Shown: in pieces, positions 35,398 to 45,038 of the stretch
How the letters are laid out: every line of letters starts with the position of its first letter
How positions within the stretch are numbered: the stretch's first letter is position 1
Notes under the pieces: model-generated
What the model was told of the DNA's origin: nothing
Databases searched by the model: none
What the model saw: the letters and a program-made list of their open reading frames with translations, nothing else
Translations under genes and position numbers: made by a program
From: CAVPUA01 sp963708805
Lineage (GTDB): Bacteria > Actinomycetota > Actinomycetes > Mycobacteriales > Jatrophihabitantaceae
DNA: 64,000 nt
Assembly (NCBI GenBank): GCA_963708805.1
Contig: CAVPUA010000001.1
Coordinates: forward strand, 310,001-374,000
Reading direction: 5' to 3'

Positions 35398-36626
35398 TGA
35401 ACGACCTGCCCCTGCGCGGAGTCCGCGTCGTCGACTTCACCTGGCTCGGCGCCGGCCCCTACACGACTCGCGTCCTCGCCGACCACGGTGCGGAGGTGAT
35501 CCGGGTCGAGTCGGCCAAGCGGATGGACCGGCTGCGTGTGCTCCCGCCCTTCCGCGACGGGATCAAGGGCGACAGCGTCAACCGCAGCGGCTACTTCGCC
35601 GATCGCAACAGCAACAAGCTGGGTGTCACCTTCAACCTGAAGAGCCCCATCGCAGTGGCCCTCGTGCTGCGGTTGATCGAGCAGGCTGACGTCGTCACGA
35701 GCAACTTCACGCCCGGCACCCTCGCCGGCCTCGGCCTGGGCTACGAGCAGGCGCGGGCCCTTCGTCCCGACATCATCTTCTTGGAAATGGGGATGCAGGG
35801 AAACGACGGCCCGGACGCCAAGCTCGTCGGCTACGGCCAGACCGTGTCGGCCCTCACCGGCCTCTATCACCTGTCCGGCCTGCCCGGACGTATGCCGGTG
35901 GGAACGGGAACCAACTATCCCGACCACGTCGCGGCTCCGGCCCACTCGGCGTTCGCGGTGCTGACGGCCTTGCGCCACCGCCGCCGCACCGGCGAGGGCC
36001 AGTACATCGACCTCTCGCAGGCCGAGACCATGGTGTCGCTGCTGGGGCCGGCCATCCTCGATCACACCGTCAACGGGCGCACCGACCAGCCGCAGGGCAA
36101 TCGGGCCGACTACGCCGCGCCCCAGGGCGTCTACCCGTGCGCCGGAGACGACCGGTGGGTGGCGATCAGCGCGGTCACCGACGAGCACTGGACGGCACTG
36201 GCCGACGAACTCGGGGCGCGCGAGCTGACCGATGATCAACGGTTTGCGACCACGCTCGAGCGTCATCGCCACCACGACGAACTCGACGCCGAACTCGCAT
36301 CGCTCACGTCGTCGCAGGACGCCTACGCACTGATGGAGCGTCTGCAAAAGCGCGGCGTTCCAGCCGCCGTCATGCAGACCTACGGCGACCTGATCGACTC
36401 TGACCCGCAACTGCGGCACCGCAACCACTTCGCCGTGCTCGATCACCCCGAGATGGGTCCCTCGATCTACAACGCGCCGCCCTTCACCCTGCGCAACGTC
36501 AGCGAGCCGACCATGCGCACGCCGGCTCCGCTGCTCGGGCAGCACACCCGTGAGGTGTGCACCCGTCTGCTCGGACTGGACGACGAGCAGATCGACGCAC
36601 TCACCGAGCAGGGCGTGTTGTCGTGA
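35397..36626 (+). CDS. CaiB/BaiF class III CoA-transferase, partner subunit lacking catalytic Asp
   Basis: 409 residues. LRGVRVVDFTWLGAGPYTTRVLADHGAEVIRVES and GEGQYIDLSQAETMVSLLGPAILDH are family hallmarks. In the active-site stretch NDGPDAKLVGYGQTVSALTGL the Asp expected after GY is Gly147. It cannot act alone by the known mechanism but may be the structural or CoA-binding half of a heteromer with the preceding gene, which keeps its Asp. Translationally coupled to it. Confidence 0.92.
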   Translation: MNDLPLRGVRVVDFTWLGAGPYTTRVLADHGAEVIRVESAKRMDRLRVLPPFRDGIKGDSVNRSGYFADRNSNKLGVTFNLKSPIAVALVLRLIEQADVVTSNFTPGTLAGLGLGYEQARALRPDIIFLEMGMQGNDGPDAKLVGYGQTVSALTGLYHLSGLPGRMPVGTGTNYPDHVAAPAHSAFAVLTALRHRRRTGEGQYIDLSQAETMVSLLGPAILDHTVNGRTDQPQGNRADYAAPQGVYPCAGDDRWVAISAVTDEHWTALADELGARELTDDQRFATTLERHRHHDELDAELASLTSSQDAYALMERLQKRGVPAAVMQTYGDLIDSDPQLRHRNHFAVLDHPEMGPSIYNAPPFTLRNVSEPTMRTPAPLLGQHTREVCTRLLGLDDEQIDALTEQGVLS

Positions 36627-36651
36627 TGGCCCGCGTCAAGAGGCACACCCG

Positions 36652-37869
36652 GTGAACTCGATCAGCCGTGAGGTCGCGATCGTCGGCGTAGGGATCACGC
36701 CGCAGGGCACCCTGCCGGGAAGCACCAACCTCTCGCTGCAGACCGATGCGTTCGCGCTTGCGCTCGCGGACGCGGGCCTGGCCAAGTCCGACATCGACGG
36801 GCTGCTGTCCGAACCCGGGACCACCGACATGCACTGGGCGCTCGACTACCTGCGGCTGGGCCGGGCGCTGGGCATCAATCCCAGCTATACCGGCAGTTTC
36901 GCGATGGGCGGGGCCACCGCGGGCAACCTCGTGCAGCTGGCCGCGATGGCCGTCAGCACCGGAATGGCGAACTACGTCGCCTGCTGCTTCGGCGACGCCG
37001 CCAAGACCGGGAAGAAGCGGCCGCTGTTCGCCGCCGGCGGCTATCTCGGCACCGAGACCGCGAACAACTCGGCGTGGGGCGCTTTCGGGGCCGCGACGTG
37101 GAGCGCCCTGACCGCCAGCCGCCACATGGCGTTGTACGGCACGACGAGCGAGCAGCTCGGCGAGGTCGCGGTTGCCGCGCGCGGCCATGCGGCCCTCAAC
37201 CCGGCCGCCATGATGCGCACGCCGATCACGCTGGCCGACCACCAGGCCTCGCGGATGATCGTCGAACCGTTCCACCTGCTCGACTGCTGCCTGGTCAGCG
37301 ACGGCGGCGCCTGCATCATCGTCACGACGACCGAACGCGCCCGGGATCTCGCCCAGCCGGTCGTCTCCATCGCCGGGATGGGCCAGGGCTTCATCACCCA
37401 GGACCACGAGGCCGAGCAGTGGTGGTACGGCCCGCACCAGAAGGACGCGATGGACCGCGCCTACGCGATGGCCGGTCTGGGGCCGCAGGACGTCGACGTG
37501 GCCGAGCTCTACGACAACTTCACGATCAGCGTCCTGCTCTGGCTCGAGCACGCCGGCTTCTGCAAGGAGGGCGAGGGCGGTCAGTTCGTCGAGGACGGGC
37601 GGATCCGGCTCGGGGGCGAGCTTCCGGTGAACACGCACGGCGGCCATCTCTCGGCCGGTCACCCGCAGGGCTGGTGGACGCTGGCCGAGGGTGTCGAGCA
37701 GCTGCGCGGCCAGTCCGGCGATCGTCAGGTGCCCGGGGCCGAGGTCGCCCTGATCGGCGGGCGCGGACTCGTCCTCAACACGGCCAGCGCGCTGGTCCTG
37801 ACGAAGGAGTCCTGGCATGGCCGAGACGACCGAAGCGCCTCCGGCCAAGCCGCTTCCGACGATCGATGA
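36652..37869 (+). CDS. Thiolase-like protein (lipid-transfer/aldolase type) 1
   Basis: 405 residues from GTG 36652. Thiolase fold of the SCP-x/Ltp2-like branch: EVAIVGVGITPQG start, MGGATAGNLVQLAAMAVSTGM, VADLYDNF-like VAELYDNFTISVLLWLEHAGFC and VNTHGGHLSAGHPQGWWTLAEGVEQLRG, where the GH(P) loop carries the catalytic His. Paired DUF35 protein follows and overlaps by 53 bp. Such pairs (Ltp2-DUF35, BbsB-BbsA) cleave CoA thioesters by retro-aldol or thiolysis. The C-terminal 15 residues past LTKES look non-family, so the true end may be earlier. Confidence 0.88.
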   Translation: MNSISREVAIVGVGITPQGTLPGSTNLSLQTDAFALALADAGLAKSDIDGLLSEPGTTDMHWALDYLRLGRALGINPSYTGSFAMGGATAGNLVQLAAMAVSTGMANYVACCFGDAAKTGKKRPLFAAGGYLGTETANNSAWGAFGAATWSALTASRHMALYGTTSEQLGEVAVAARGHAALNPAAMMRTPITLADHQASRMIVEPFHLLDCCLVSDGGACIIVTTTERARDLAQPVVSIAGMGQGFITQDHEAEQWWYGPHQKDAMDRAYAMAGLGPQDVDVAELYDNFTISVLLWLEHAGFCKEGEGGQFVEDGRIRLGGELPVNTHGGHLSAGHPQGWWTLAEGVEQLRGQSGDRQVPGAEVALIGGRGLVLNTASALVLTKESWHGRDDRSASGQAASDDR

Positions 37870-38244
37870 CGAGAACGGACCGTTCTGGGCCGGCACGGCC
37901 GCGGGCGTCCTCCGGATGCAGAAGTGCGCTGGCGTGCGGGCACATCCGCTTTCCGATCCAGGCCCTGTGCCCGGTCTGCATCTCGCCCGACTTCGACGTG
38001 GGCCGACTCTCGGGTCGCGGCGACGATCTTCTCCAAGATCGTCTACCACCGAGCCTTCCATCCGTCCTATCGCGACGACGTCCCCTACAACCTGGTGATC
38101 GTCCAGCTCGACGAGGGTCCGCGGATGTTCAGCAACGTCCACGAGGGCGACACCCCGAGCGTGATCGGCGACCGGGTCGAGGCCGTCTTCGACCAAGCGT
38201 CCGAGGACGTCTTCATCCCGCGGTTCCGCCCGCTGCCCACCTGA
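37817..38244 (+). CDS. DUF35 OB-fold/zinc-ribbon protein 1 (frameshifted as sequenced)
   Basis: About 141 residues after correction. Zinc ribbon MQKCA-ACGHIRFP...CPVC (four Cys), then an OB-fold (IFSKIVYHRAFHPSY, VPYNLVIVQLDEGPRMFSNV) ending VFIPRFRPLPT. Two single-base insertions (near 37931 and 38022) split it; removal restores the zinc ribbon and OB-fold. DUF35 proteins bind their neighbouring thiolase and supply the acyl-CoA binding surface. Partner: the thiolase at 36652. Confidence 0.85.
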
Positions 38245-38274
38245 CCTACGCCCGACCGAACAAGAGGAGATCTC

Positions 38275-39661
38275 GTGGACAAGACGACCGAACAGATCGT
38301 CGACTTCGCACTCGGCTACTCCGCGGCCGATCTGGCCGAGCCGGTGATGACGTCCGCGCTCAACCACGTCGTCGATGCCATCGCCGTCGCGATCGCCGGC
38401 ACGACCGCCGAGCCGGCCCGGGTCGCCGCGCGGCTGGCCGCCACCACCCGGGGCGAGCCGGGCGCGACGCTGATCGGCCACGGCGCCGGCATCGCCCCCG
38501 ACATGGCGGCCTTCGCCAACGCGGTCATGGTCCGCACCTACGACTGGAACGACGGCATGCAGGCCAAGGGCGGCGGCCATCCCAGCGACATGATCCCGGG
38601 GCTGATGGCCGCCGGTGAGATCGCGCACTCGTCGGGCCTGGACTTTCTCGTGGCGACCACGCTGGCCTACGAGCTGCTCGGCGGCCTGGGCGTGAGCGTC
38701 GACCGGGCCAACTTCGACCAGGGTCTGTTCATCGGGGTGGCGGGCGCCGTGGCCGCCGGCCGGCTGCTCGGCCTCGATCGCGATCAGCTCGGCGAGACGG
38801 TGTCGCTCGCCATCAGCACCGCGCTGCCGCTGGGCGTGCATCGTTGGGGCGCCCTGTCGATGATGAAGGGCGCCTCGACCGCCTTCGCCGTCCGCAACGG
38901 TCTGTTCTGCGCCCTGCTGGCGCGGGACGGGTTCACCTCCGCCCCGGCCCCGATCGAGGGCTACTACGGACTGTGGGACGCCATCGGCAAGTTCGAGCCG
39001 CGCCTGCCGGTGATGCCGGGCGGCCCGAGCGTGATGGAGATGGCCCACCAGAAGCCGATCCCGGCCGAGAGCCAGGTACTGGGCCTGCTCGACCTGGTCC
39101 CCGAGATCCGCGCGTGGGCGCCGATCGACGAGATCGAGTCGATCGACATCACGCTGTCGGAGCGAGCCCTGCGTCACGTCGCCGACCCGCCCAAGTACGA
39201 CCCGCAGACCCGCGAGACGGCCGACCACAGCCTGCCGTACATGCTCGCGGTCGCATTGGTCGACGGCGACATCAGCCTCGACTCGTACCTGCCCGAGCGG
39301 TTCACGCGACCCGGCGCTGCGCCCGATCATGGACAAGATCCACGCGACGGCGAGCGACGAGTTCTCCGACATCCGCAAGGACTTCTTCGGGGTCACCCGC
39401 GCCCACCCCGTCCGGGCCGTGTTCCGCACCAAGTCCGGCGAGGTGCGCACCGAGGAGATCCGCTACCACAAGGGCCATCTCAAGGATCCGATGACGCAGT
39501 CCGACGTCGACGTGAAGTTCGACAAGGCCAGTCGCGGCGTCGTCGGCGGCGAGCAGAAGGAGCGCATCCGCAAGGCCTGGTGGAACGTCGACACCGCGCC
39601 CGACATCGCCGAGCCGATCGCACTGCTCGCCCAGTTCGAACCGTTGGCCGAGGACAGCTGA
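38275..39661 (+). CDS. MmgE/PrpD-family protein (paralogue 3; frameshifted as sequenced)
   Basis: About 461 residues after correction. It carries RTYDWNDGMQAKGGGHPSDMIP (near residue 95), LAYELLGGLGVSVDRANFDQG and the C-terminal YHKGHLKDPM, the same signature as paralogues 1 and 5. One extra base near 39306 shifts the frame; without it the text reads ERFTDPALRPIMDKI and continues to the stop at 39661. GTG 38275 follows AAGAGGAGA. The next ATG overlaps its stop (TGATG). Confidence 0.88.
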
Positions 39662-40701
39662 TGCGCATCACCGTCCGGATCTCCGCCCCGCCCAGCCACC
39701 GCGACGGCCAGGTGAGCGCGGCCGGATTCATCGACCGGATCCAGGCCGCCGACGACTTCGGTTTCGACCGGATCTCGGTCGGAGACACCCAGCTGAACAA
39801 TCTCGAATGTTTCAGCGCGCTCGGGCTCATCGCCACGCACACCAAGTCGGTGCTGCTCGGCCCGGGCGTGACCAATGCGGTGACGCGCGATGTCGGCGTG
39901 ATGGCCAACGCGCTCGCGAGCCTGGACGTGATCAGTGGGGGACGGGCGTTCTGCCTGATCGCTCGCGGCGACGGCGCGGTGCGCAACGCGGGCCTGCAAC
40001 CGGCGTCCGTGGCCCAGATGCGCGACTACTTCCTGGCGCTCCGCGATCTTCTCGCGACCGGCGAGGCTCACCTCGGTGACCGTCACATCAGGCTGCCGTG
40101 GGCCGGCCAGCTCGAGCACAAAGTGCCGCTGTACATGGTCGCCGAAGGCCCGCGCATGTTGCGGATGGCCGGCGAGATCGCCGACGGCGTGTTCGTCGGG
40201 GCGGGCCTGACGTCCGAGGTCGTCCGGGACACCCTCGCCACGATCGAGACCGGCGCACGCGCCGCCGGTCGTGAGCTGAGTGACCTCGACATCTGGTGGG
40301 ACACCCGCAGCGGAATCGCGCTGACCCACGAGGACGCGCTGTATCGCGCCAAGGAGAGCCTGGCGTCAGTCGGCAACCACGCCTTCCGCGCCGGCTTCGA
40401 GGGCAAGCACGTGCCCGACGAGCTGCACGCCAAGCTGCGGATCTACCAGCAGCGTTTCGACTACTCCGAGAAGGGGACGTCGGCCCAGAACGGCCCGCTC
40501 ATGGACGAGCTCGGACTGACCGACTACTTCACCGAACGGTTCGGGGTCGTCGGGACGCCGGACGAGGTCGTGGCGCGACTGCACGAACTCGAGCGCCTGG
40601 GCGTCCACCAGATCAGCCTGGCCAGCCACAACCGCGGGCTCAAGGGCGTGCCGGACAGCGTCGAGCTGCTCGGCGAGCACGTCCTGCCCCACGTCCGCTG
40701 A
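39661..40701 (+). CDS. LLM-class flavin-dependent oxidoreductase
   Basis: 346 residues, luciferase-like TIM barrel. SAAGFIDRIQAADDFGFDRISVGDTQ, LLGPGVTNAVTRDVGVMANALASLD and GGRAFCLIARGDGAVRNAG are typical of the F420/FMN-binding branch related to methylenetetrahydromethanopterin reductase. It could oxygenate a ring or act as an F420-dependent reductase. Within the operon it lies between a MmgE/PrpD gene and the second thiolase gene, so it acts on a pathway intermediate before or after CoA activation. Confidence 0.88.
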   Translation: MRITVRISAPPSHRDGQVSAAGFIDRIQAADDFGFDRISVGDTQLNNLECFSALGLIATHTKSVLLGPGVTNAVTRDVGVMANALASLDVISGGRAFCLIARGDGAVRNAGLQPASVAQMRDYFLALRDLLATGEAHLGDRHIRLPWAGQLEHKVPLYMVAEGPRMLRMAGEIADGVFVGAGLTSEVVRDTLATIETGARAAGRELSDLDIWWDTRSGIALTHEDALYRAKESLASVGNHAFRAGFEGKHVPDELHAKLRIYQQRFDYSEKGTSAQNGPLMDELGLTDYFTERFGVVGTPDEVVARLHELERLGVHQISLASHNRGLKGVPDSVELLGEHVLPHVR

Positions 40702-40718
40702 CGTCGATCGGAACATCC

Positions 40719-41879
40719 ATGAGTGGCATCAGAGGGCAGGCGTTCATCGTCGGCGCGTACGAGCATCCCGAGCGCAAGCTGCCCGACAAGTCCGTACCGC
40801 AGATCCATGCCGAGGTGGCGCTGGGTGCGGTCGCCGACGCCGGGCTGACCCTCGACGACGTCGACGGGTTCTTCACCGGGCGTGACGCGCCGGGCGCGGG
40901 CGGGCTGTCGATCGCCGACTACCTCGGGCTGAGCGGCGTCTCCTACATGGACTCGACCGAGAGCGGCGGAGCGTCGCCGCTCTACCACGTCGGCCACGCC
41001 GCCGCGGCGATCGCGATGGGCAAGTGCAGCGTCGCCCTGATCACGCTGGCCGGCAAGGCGCGCGGGGCCGCGGGCGGTGGCGACGCGCCGCCCGAGGATC
41101 CGTTCGAGTTGGTCTTCGGCGCGCGGCCGCCGCTGGCCAGTTACGCCCTGGCCGCCCGCCGGCACATGTACGAGTTCGGCACGACCAGCGAGCAGCTGGC
41201 CGAGGTCAAGGTGGCGGCATCCATCCACGCTCAGTACAACCCGAACGCCTTTCTGCAAAAGGTGATGAGCGTCGAGGACGTCGTCAACTCACCGATGGTC
41301 AGCGACCCCCTGCACCGCGGGGACTGCTGCGTCGTCACCGACGGTGGCGGGGCTGTGGTGCTCGTCAGCCCCGAGGTCGCCCAGCAGTTGCCGCGGCGCG
41401 GGGTCAAGCTGCTCGGCCACGGCGAGGCGCCCAAGACGAGCGACGGCGGCCGGCCCGACGTCACGTACACCGGCGCGGCGTTCGCCGGCCCACGAGCGTT
41501 CGCGGAGGCCGGCGTGACCGCCGCCGACATCGACTACGCCTCGCTCTACGACTCGTTCACGATCGCCGTGATCGAACAGGTGGAAGACCTCGGTTTCTGC
41601 GAGAAGGGCAAGGGCGGCAACTTCGTGATGGACGGGGGATTGGTGGCTCCGTTCGGAGCGCTGCCGTTCAACACCGACGGTGGCGGTCTGTGCAACAACC
41701 ACCCGACCAACCGCGGTGGCATCACCAAGATCATCGAGGCGGTACGGCAACTGCGCGGCGAGGCCAACCCCGAGGTGCAGGTGCCCGACTGCCAGCTGGC
41801 GTTGGTCAGTGGCGTCGGTGGCGACCTTGCGGCCCGCATGCGCAGCGCCGTGCTTGTCCTTGGACAGGAGGACGCATGA
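40719..41879 (+). CDS. Thiolase-like protein (lipid-transfer/aldolase type) 2
   Basis: 386 residues, same branch as the thiolase at 36652: GQAFIVGAYEHPERKLPDKS start, SGGASPLYHVGHAAAAIAMGKCSVAL, DYASLYDSFTIAVIEQVEDLGFC and FNTDGGGLCNNHPTNRGG. The usual His-rich GHP loop is NNHPTNR, retaining His. It overlaps the DUF35 gene by 4 bp. A second thiolase-DUF35 pair in one operon implies two successive or alternative C-C cleavages. Confidence 0.9.
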   Translation: MSGIRGQAFIVGAYEHPERKLPDKSVPQIHAEVALGAVADAGLTLDDVDGFFTGRDAPGAGGLSIADYLGLSGVSYMDSTESGGASPLYHVGHAAAAIAMGKCSVALITLAGKARGAAGGGDAPPEDPFELVFGARPPLASYALAARRHMYEFGTTSEQLAEVKVAASIHAQYNPNAFLQKVMSVEDVVNSPMVSDPLHRGDCCVVTDGGGAVVLVSPEVAQQLPRRGVKLLGHGEAPKTSDGGRPDVTYTGAAFAGPRAFAEAGVTAADIDYASLYDSFTIAVIEQVEDLGFCEKGKGGNFVMDGGLVAPFGALPFNTDGGGLCNNHPTNRGGITKIIEAVRQLRGEANPEVQVPDCQLALVSGVGGDLAARMRSAVLVLGQEDA

Positions 41880-42298
41880 CCGACGTCATCGACGACCCCA
41901 CCCTGCCGGCGCCGGCGCCCGCGGTGGCCCCCGAGCTGGCCGAGTTCTGGGCCGCCACGTCGGAGGGGCGGCTGCTGATTCCGCGCTGCGACGCGTGCGG
42001 CCAGACCTACTGGTATCCGCGGCCCATCTGCCCGCTGTGTCACTCGACGTCGATCACCTGGGAGCAGGCCAGCGGAGTGGGCACCGTCTACACGTTCTCG
42101 ATCGTGCGGCGCGGAATGGGCGTCTACGCCGACGCGCCCTACGTCCTGGCCTACGTCGACCTGGCCGAGGGACCGCGGATCATGACCAACATCGTCGACT
42201 GCGACATCGAGGCGGTCGAGATCGGTCAGCCGGTCGAGCTCGTCTTCCACCGAACGTCCGAGGGCACGGCGCTGCCCCGTTTCCGGCCGCGCGGGTGA
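41876..42298 (+). CDS. DUF35 OB-fold/zinc-ribbon protein 2
   Basis: 140 residues, intact. RCDACGQTYWYPRPICPLCHS gives the CxxC...CxxC zinc ribbon (near residues 38-54), followed by an OB-fold (GTVYTFSIVRRGMGVYADAPYVLAYVDLAEGP) ending PRFRPRG. Forms the partner of the thiolase just upstream (ATGA overlap). Confidence 0.93.
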   Translation: MTDVIDDPTLPAPAPAVAPELAEFWAATSEGRLLIPRCDACGQTYWYPRPICPLCHSTSITWEQASGVGTVYTFSIVRRGMGVYADAPYVLAYVDLAEGPRIMTNIVDCDIEAVEIGQPVELVFHRTSEGTALPRFRPRG

Positions 42299-42305
42299 GG
42301 CGGCC

Positions 42306-43658
42306 ATGACCATCGACAAGATCGTCTCGTCGGCGGCGGACGCCGTGAAGGACATTCCCGACGGAGCTCGGCTGGGAATCGGCGGCTTCGGTCCGTCGCG
42401 CACGTACGCCGCGTTGATCCCCGCGATCCTGGAACAGGGGACGAGGGATCTGCGCGTGGTCGCCAACTCGGTCGGCGGCAACGTCAACTCGATCTGGACG
42501 TTGCTCGAGGCGCACCGGATCAACCACATCACGGTGTCGATCTCGCGGGGCGCGGACGACTTCATCGCCTCCGGCGAGATCGAGATCGAGCTCGTGCCGC
42601 AGGGAACCCTCGTCGAGCGGCTGCGCGCGGGGGGCGGGGGCATCGCGGCCTTCTACACGCGGACGGGCTACGGCACCCGGGTCGGCGAGGGCAAGGACGT
42701 CCGCTACTTCGACGGCGTGCCCCACATCATGGAGACCGCGCTGAAGCTGGACTACGCGCTCATCCGGGCGCACCGGGCCGACCGGTTCGGCAACGTCTCG
42801 TTCCGCGGAGTCGGACGCAACCTCAACCTGGCGATGGCCAAGGCGGCCAAGGTCGTGATCGTCGAGGCCGAGGAGATCGTCGACGGGTCGATGGATCCCG
42901 ACCGGGTCGAGCTGCCCGGCGTCTTCGTCACGCGAGTGATCCAACAGGCGCCCGAGATCGTGCCGTTCCCGAAGACGCGCCGCGGCGGGGTCGACGTCGA
43001 CACACCGGTCGAGTACCTCGGCAAGCCGGCCTGGACCCGGCGCGAGATGGCTCGCGTCGCGGCCGCGCTGCTGCCGGAGCCGTCCTACGTCAACCTCGGA
43101 CTCGGCATCCCGACGCTTGTCTCGAACTTCACCGACGGGCGAGACATCATGACGCATGCCGAGAACGGCATGCTCGGAGCCGGCGAGGACAGTACCGCCG
43201 AGGACTACGACCAGGACGTCTACAACGCCGCGAGTGGGTACGTCCACGTCGGGCCGGGCGCGTCCTTCTTCGACACGGTCACGTCGTTCGAGATGGTGCG
43301 CGGCGGCAAGATCGACTTCGTGATCCTGGGTGCGTTGCAGGTCGACGAGCAGGGCGACATCGCGAACTGGGCCACCGCCGGCCGCCATGGGGGAACGATC
43401 GGCGGCGCCATGGATCTGGCCGCGGGCGGCGCCCAACTGATGGTGATGATGCCGCATCTCACCAACGACGGTGGCCAGAAGCTGGTGCGCCAGTGCACGT
43501 TCCCGCTCACCGGCACGGCGTGCGTCGACGTGGTCGTCACCGACCTGTGCGTGCTGCGCCGGCTGGACGGCCGCTTCGTACTGGAGCAGACCGCGCCCGG
43601 CTTCACCGCCGACGAGGTCGCGGGCCTGACCGAGCTGCGGTTCGCGCGGACGCGCTAG
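42306..43658 (+). CDS. Class I CoA-transferase with fused A and B subunits
   Basis: 450 residues. The A part (about residues 1-235) has IPDGARLGIGGFGPSRTYAALIP and VPQGTLVERLRAGGGGIAAFYT; the B part has NLGLGIPTLVSNF and THAENGMLGAGEDST, where ENG holds the catalytic Glu. A-B fusions are known from SCOT-type transferases, whereas the second CoA-transferase of this window (27052-28496) is split. It starts 8 bp after the DUF35 stop; the MmgE/PrpD gene follows directly. It likely recycles CoA between pathway acids. Confidence 0.92.
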   Translation: MTIDKIVSSAADAVKDIPDGARLGIGGFGPSRTYAALIPAILEQGTRDLRVVANSVGGNVNSIWTLLEAHRINHITVSISRGADDFIASGEIEIELVPQGTLVERLRAGGGGIAAFYTRTGYGTRVGEGKDVRYFDGVPHIMETALKLDYALIRAHRADRFGNVSFRGVGRNLNLAMAKAAKVVIVEAEEIVDGSMDPDRVELPGVFVTRVIQQAPEIVPFPKTRRGGVDVDTPVEYLGKPAWTRREMARVAAALLPEPSYVNLGLGIPTLVSNFTDGRDIMTHAENGMLGAGEDSTAEDYDQDVYNAASGYVHVGPGASFFDTVTSFEMVRGGKIDFVILGALQVDEQGDIANWATAGRHGGTIGGAMDLAAGGAQLMVMMPHLTNDGGQKLVRQCTFPLTGTACVDVVVTDLCVLRRLDGRFVLEQTAPGFTADEVAGLTELRFARTR

Positions 43659-45038
43659 ATGGCGGCTGTCACCGAGTCGATCGCCCGGCTGATCGCGGCG
43701 CCCGTCGAGCTGCCTGAGGACGTTCGTGAGGCCGGTCGGCGCGGTCTGCTCGACACGGTCGGGGTGGCGCTGGCGGGAGCCGACGAGGAGGCCGTGCGAT
43801 TGCTTCGCGCAGTGGTCCTCACGCCGGACGCTGACGGCGCGGCCACCTTGCTCGGGGGCGGCGGCCGCACCTCGATCCTCGATGCCGCGCTGATCAACGG
43901 CACCGCCGCGCACGCCCTCGACTTCGACGACACCCAGGCCAACGTGCGGGGCCACCCGTCGGCGACCATCGCGCCGGCCGCGCTCGCGCTGGCCGAGGCG
44001 AGTGGAGCCAGTGGCGCCGACTTGATCTCCGCGTACGTGATGGGCGTCGAGGTCGCCGGCCGCGTCGGGCGGGGTCTCGGCCCGGCCCACGCGCGCCAGG
44101 GGTTCCACAGCACCGCCACGCTCGGCGTCTTCGGCGCGGCGGCGGCGGCCGCGTGCCTGCTCGGACTCGACGAGTTCCAGGTGACCCAGGCCCTGGGCCT
44201 GGCCGCGTCGAGCGCCGCCGGACTTCGGTCGAACTTCGGGTTCATGGCCAAGCCGTTGCACGCGGGCAACTCTGCGCGGGCGGGCTTGCTGGCGGCGCTG
44301 CTCGCGCAGCGTGGCTTCACGGCCACCCCCGCCGTACTGGACGCACCGAACGGCTTCACCGACGCCTTCTCACCCGGCGACGGTGATCCGAATGCTGTGC
44401 TCGGCGAGGGTCCGTGGCAGATCGTCGAGCCCGGAATCGCGGTGAAGAAATATCCCTGCTGCAATCGAGGGCATCGCGCCGCTGACGCGATCCTCGCCCT
44501 CGTCCAACGGCACGATCTGGTGCCGGCCGAGATCGAGCGGATAGAGGTGCACCAGCCCGCCGGCGAGGTCGACGCGAGCGGCCGGGTCGGCCCGATGATC
44601 TACCCACGGCCGGCGACCGGGCTGCAGGCCAAGTTCAGCATGCAGTACGTGATGGCGGCGGCCGTGGTGGACCGCGGGCTCGGGATGGAAGCGTTCACCG
44701 ACAACGCCGTGGCCCGTCCGCCGGCGATCGCGCTCATGGAGCGGGTCGTGCCGATCGCCGACGAGGACCGTCCGCCCACGACGCCGGAACTGAACTACGT
44801 CGAGGTGCGGTTGTTGCTCCGCGACGGCACCGAGCTTCGCGAGGCGGTGCGCTTCTCGCGCGGCGATCCACGGGGCGGCGTGCCGCTGACGGCGGTCGAG
44901 CTGGCCACGAAGTATCTCGACTGTGCGCGCACCGCGCTGCCCGAGGACGCGGCTCTTCGCTCCCTGGCGCGGTTCGACGAGCTCGAATCCCTTCCCGATG
45001 TGCGACTTCTGACGTCGGAGCTGAAATCATTTACTTAA
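43659..45038 (+). CDS. MmgE/PrpD-family protein (paralogue 4, divergent)
   Basis: 459 residues. Active-site segment HALDFDDTQANVRGHPSATIAPAAL (near residue 87), then RQGFHSTATLGVFGAAAAAACLLGLDEFQ and VKKYPCCNRGHRAADAI. DFDDT with HPS is the common MmgE/PrpD form (as in cis-aconitate decarboxylase-like proteins), distinct from the WNDGM subfamily of paralogues 1, 3 and 5. Its ATG abuts the CoA-transferase stop (TAGATG). Last gene of the 33302 operon. Confidence 0.9.
   Translation: MAAVTESIARLIAAPVELPEDVREAGRRGLLDTVGVALAGADEEAVRLLRAVVLTPDADGAATLLGGGGRTSILDAALINGTAAHALDFDDTQANVRGHPSATIAPAALALAEASGASGADLISAYVMGVEVAGRVGRGLGPAHARQGFHSTATLGVFGAAAAAACLLGLDEFQVTQALGLAASSAAGLRSNFGFMAKPLHAGNSARAGLLAALLAQRGFTATPAVLDAPNGFTDAFSPGDGDPNAVLGEGPWQIVEPGIAVKKYPCCNRGHRAADAILALVQRHDLVPAEIERIEVHQPAGEVDASGRVGPMIYPRPATGLQAKFSMQYVMAAAVVDRGLGMEAFTDNAVARPPAIALMERVVPIADEDRPPTTPELNYVEVRLLLRDGTELREAVRFSRGDPRGGVPLTAVELATKYLDCARTALPEDAALRSLARFDELESLPDVRLLTSELKSFT

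Noticed and set aside
37817..37869. The 53-bp overlap of thiolase 1 and DUF35 1 as a real long overlap
   Set aside because: The last 15 thiolase residues are unlike the family and the area has insertion errors, so the overlap is probably caused by a missed stop rather than biology.
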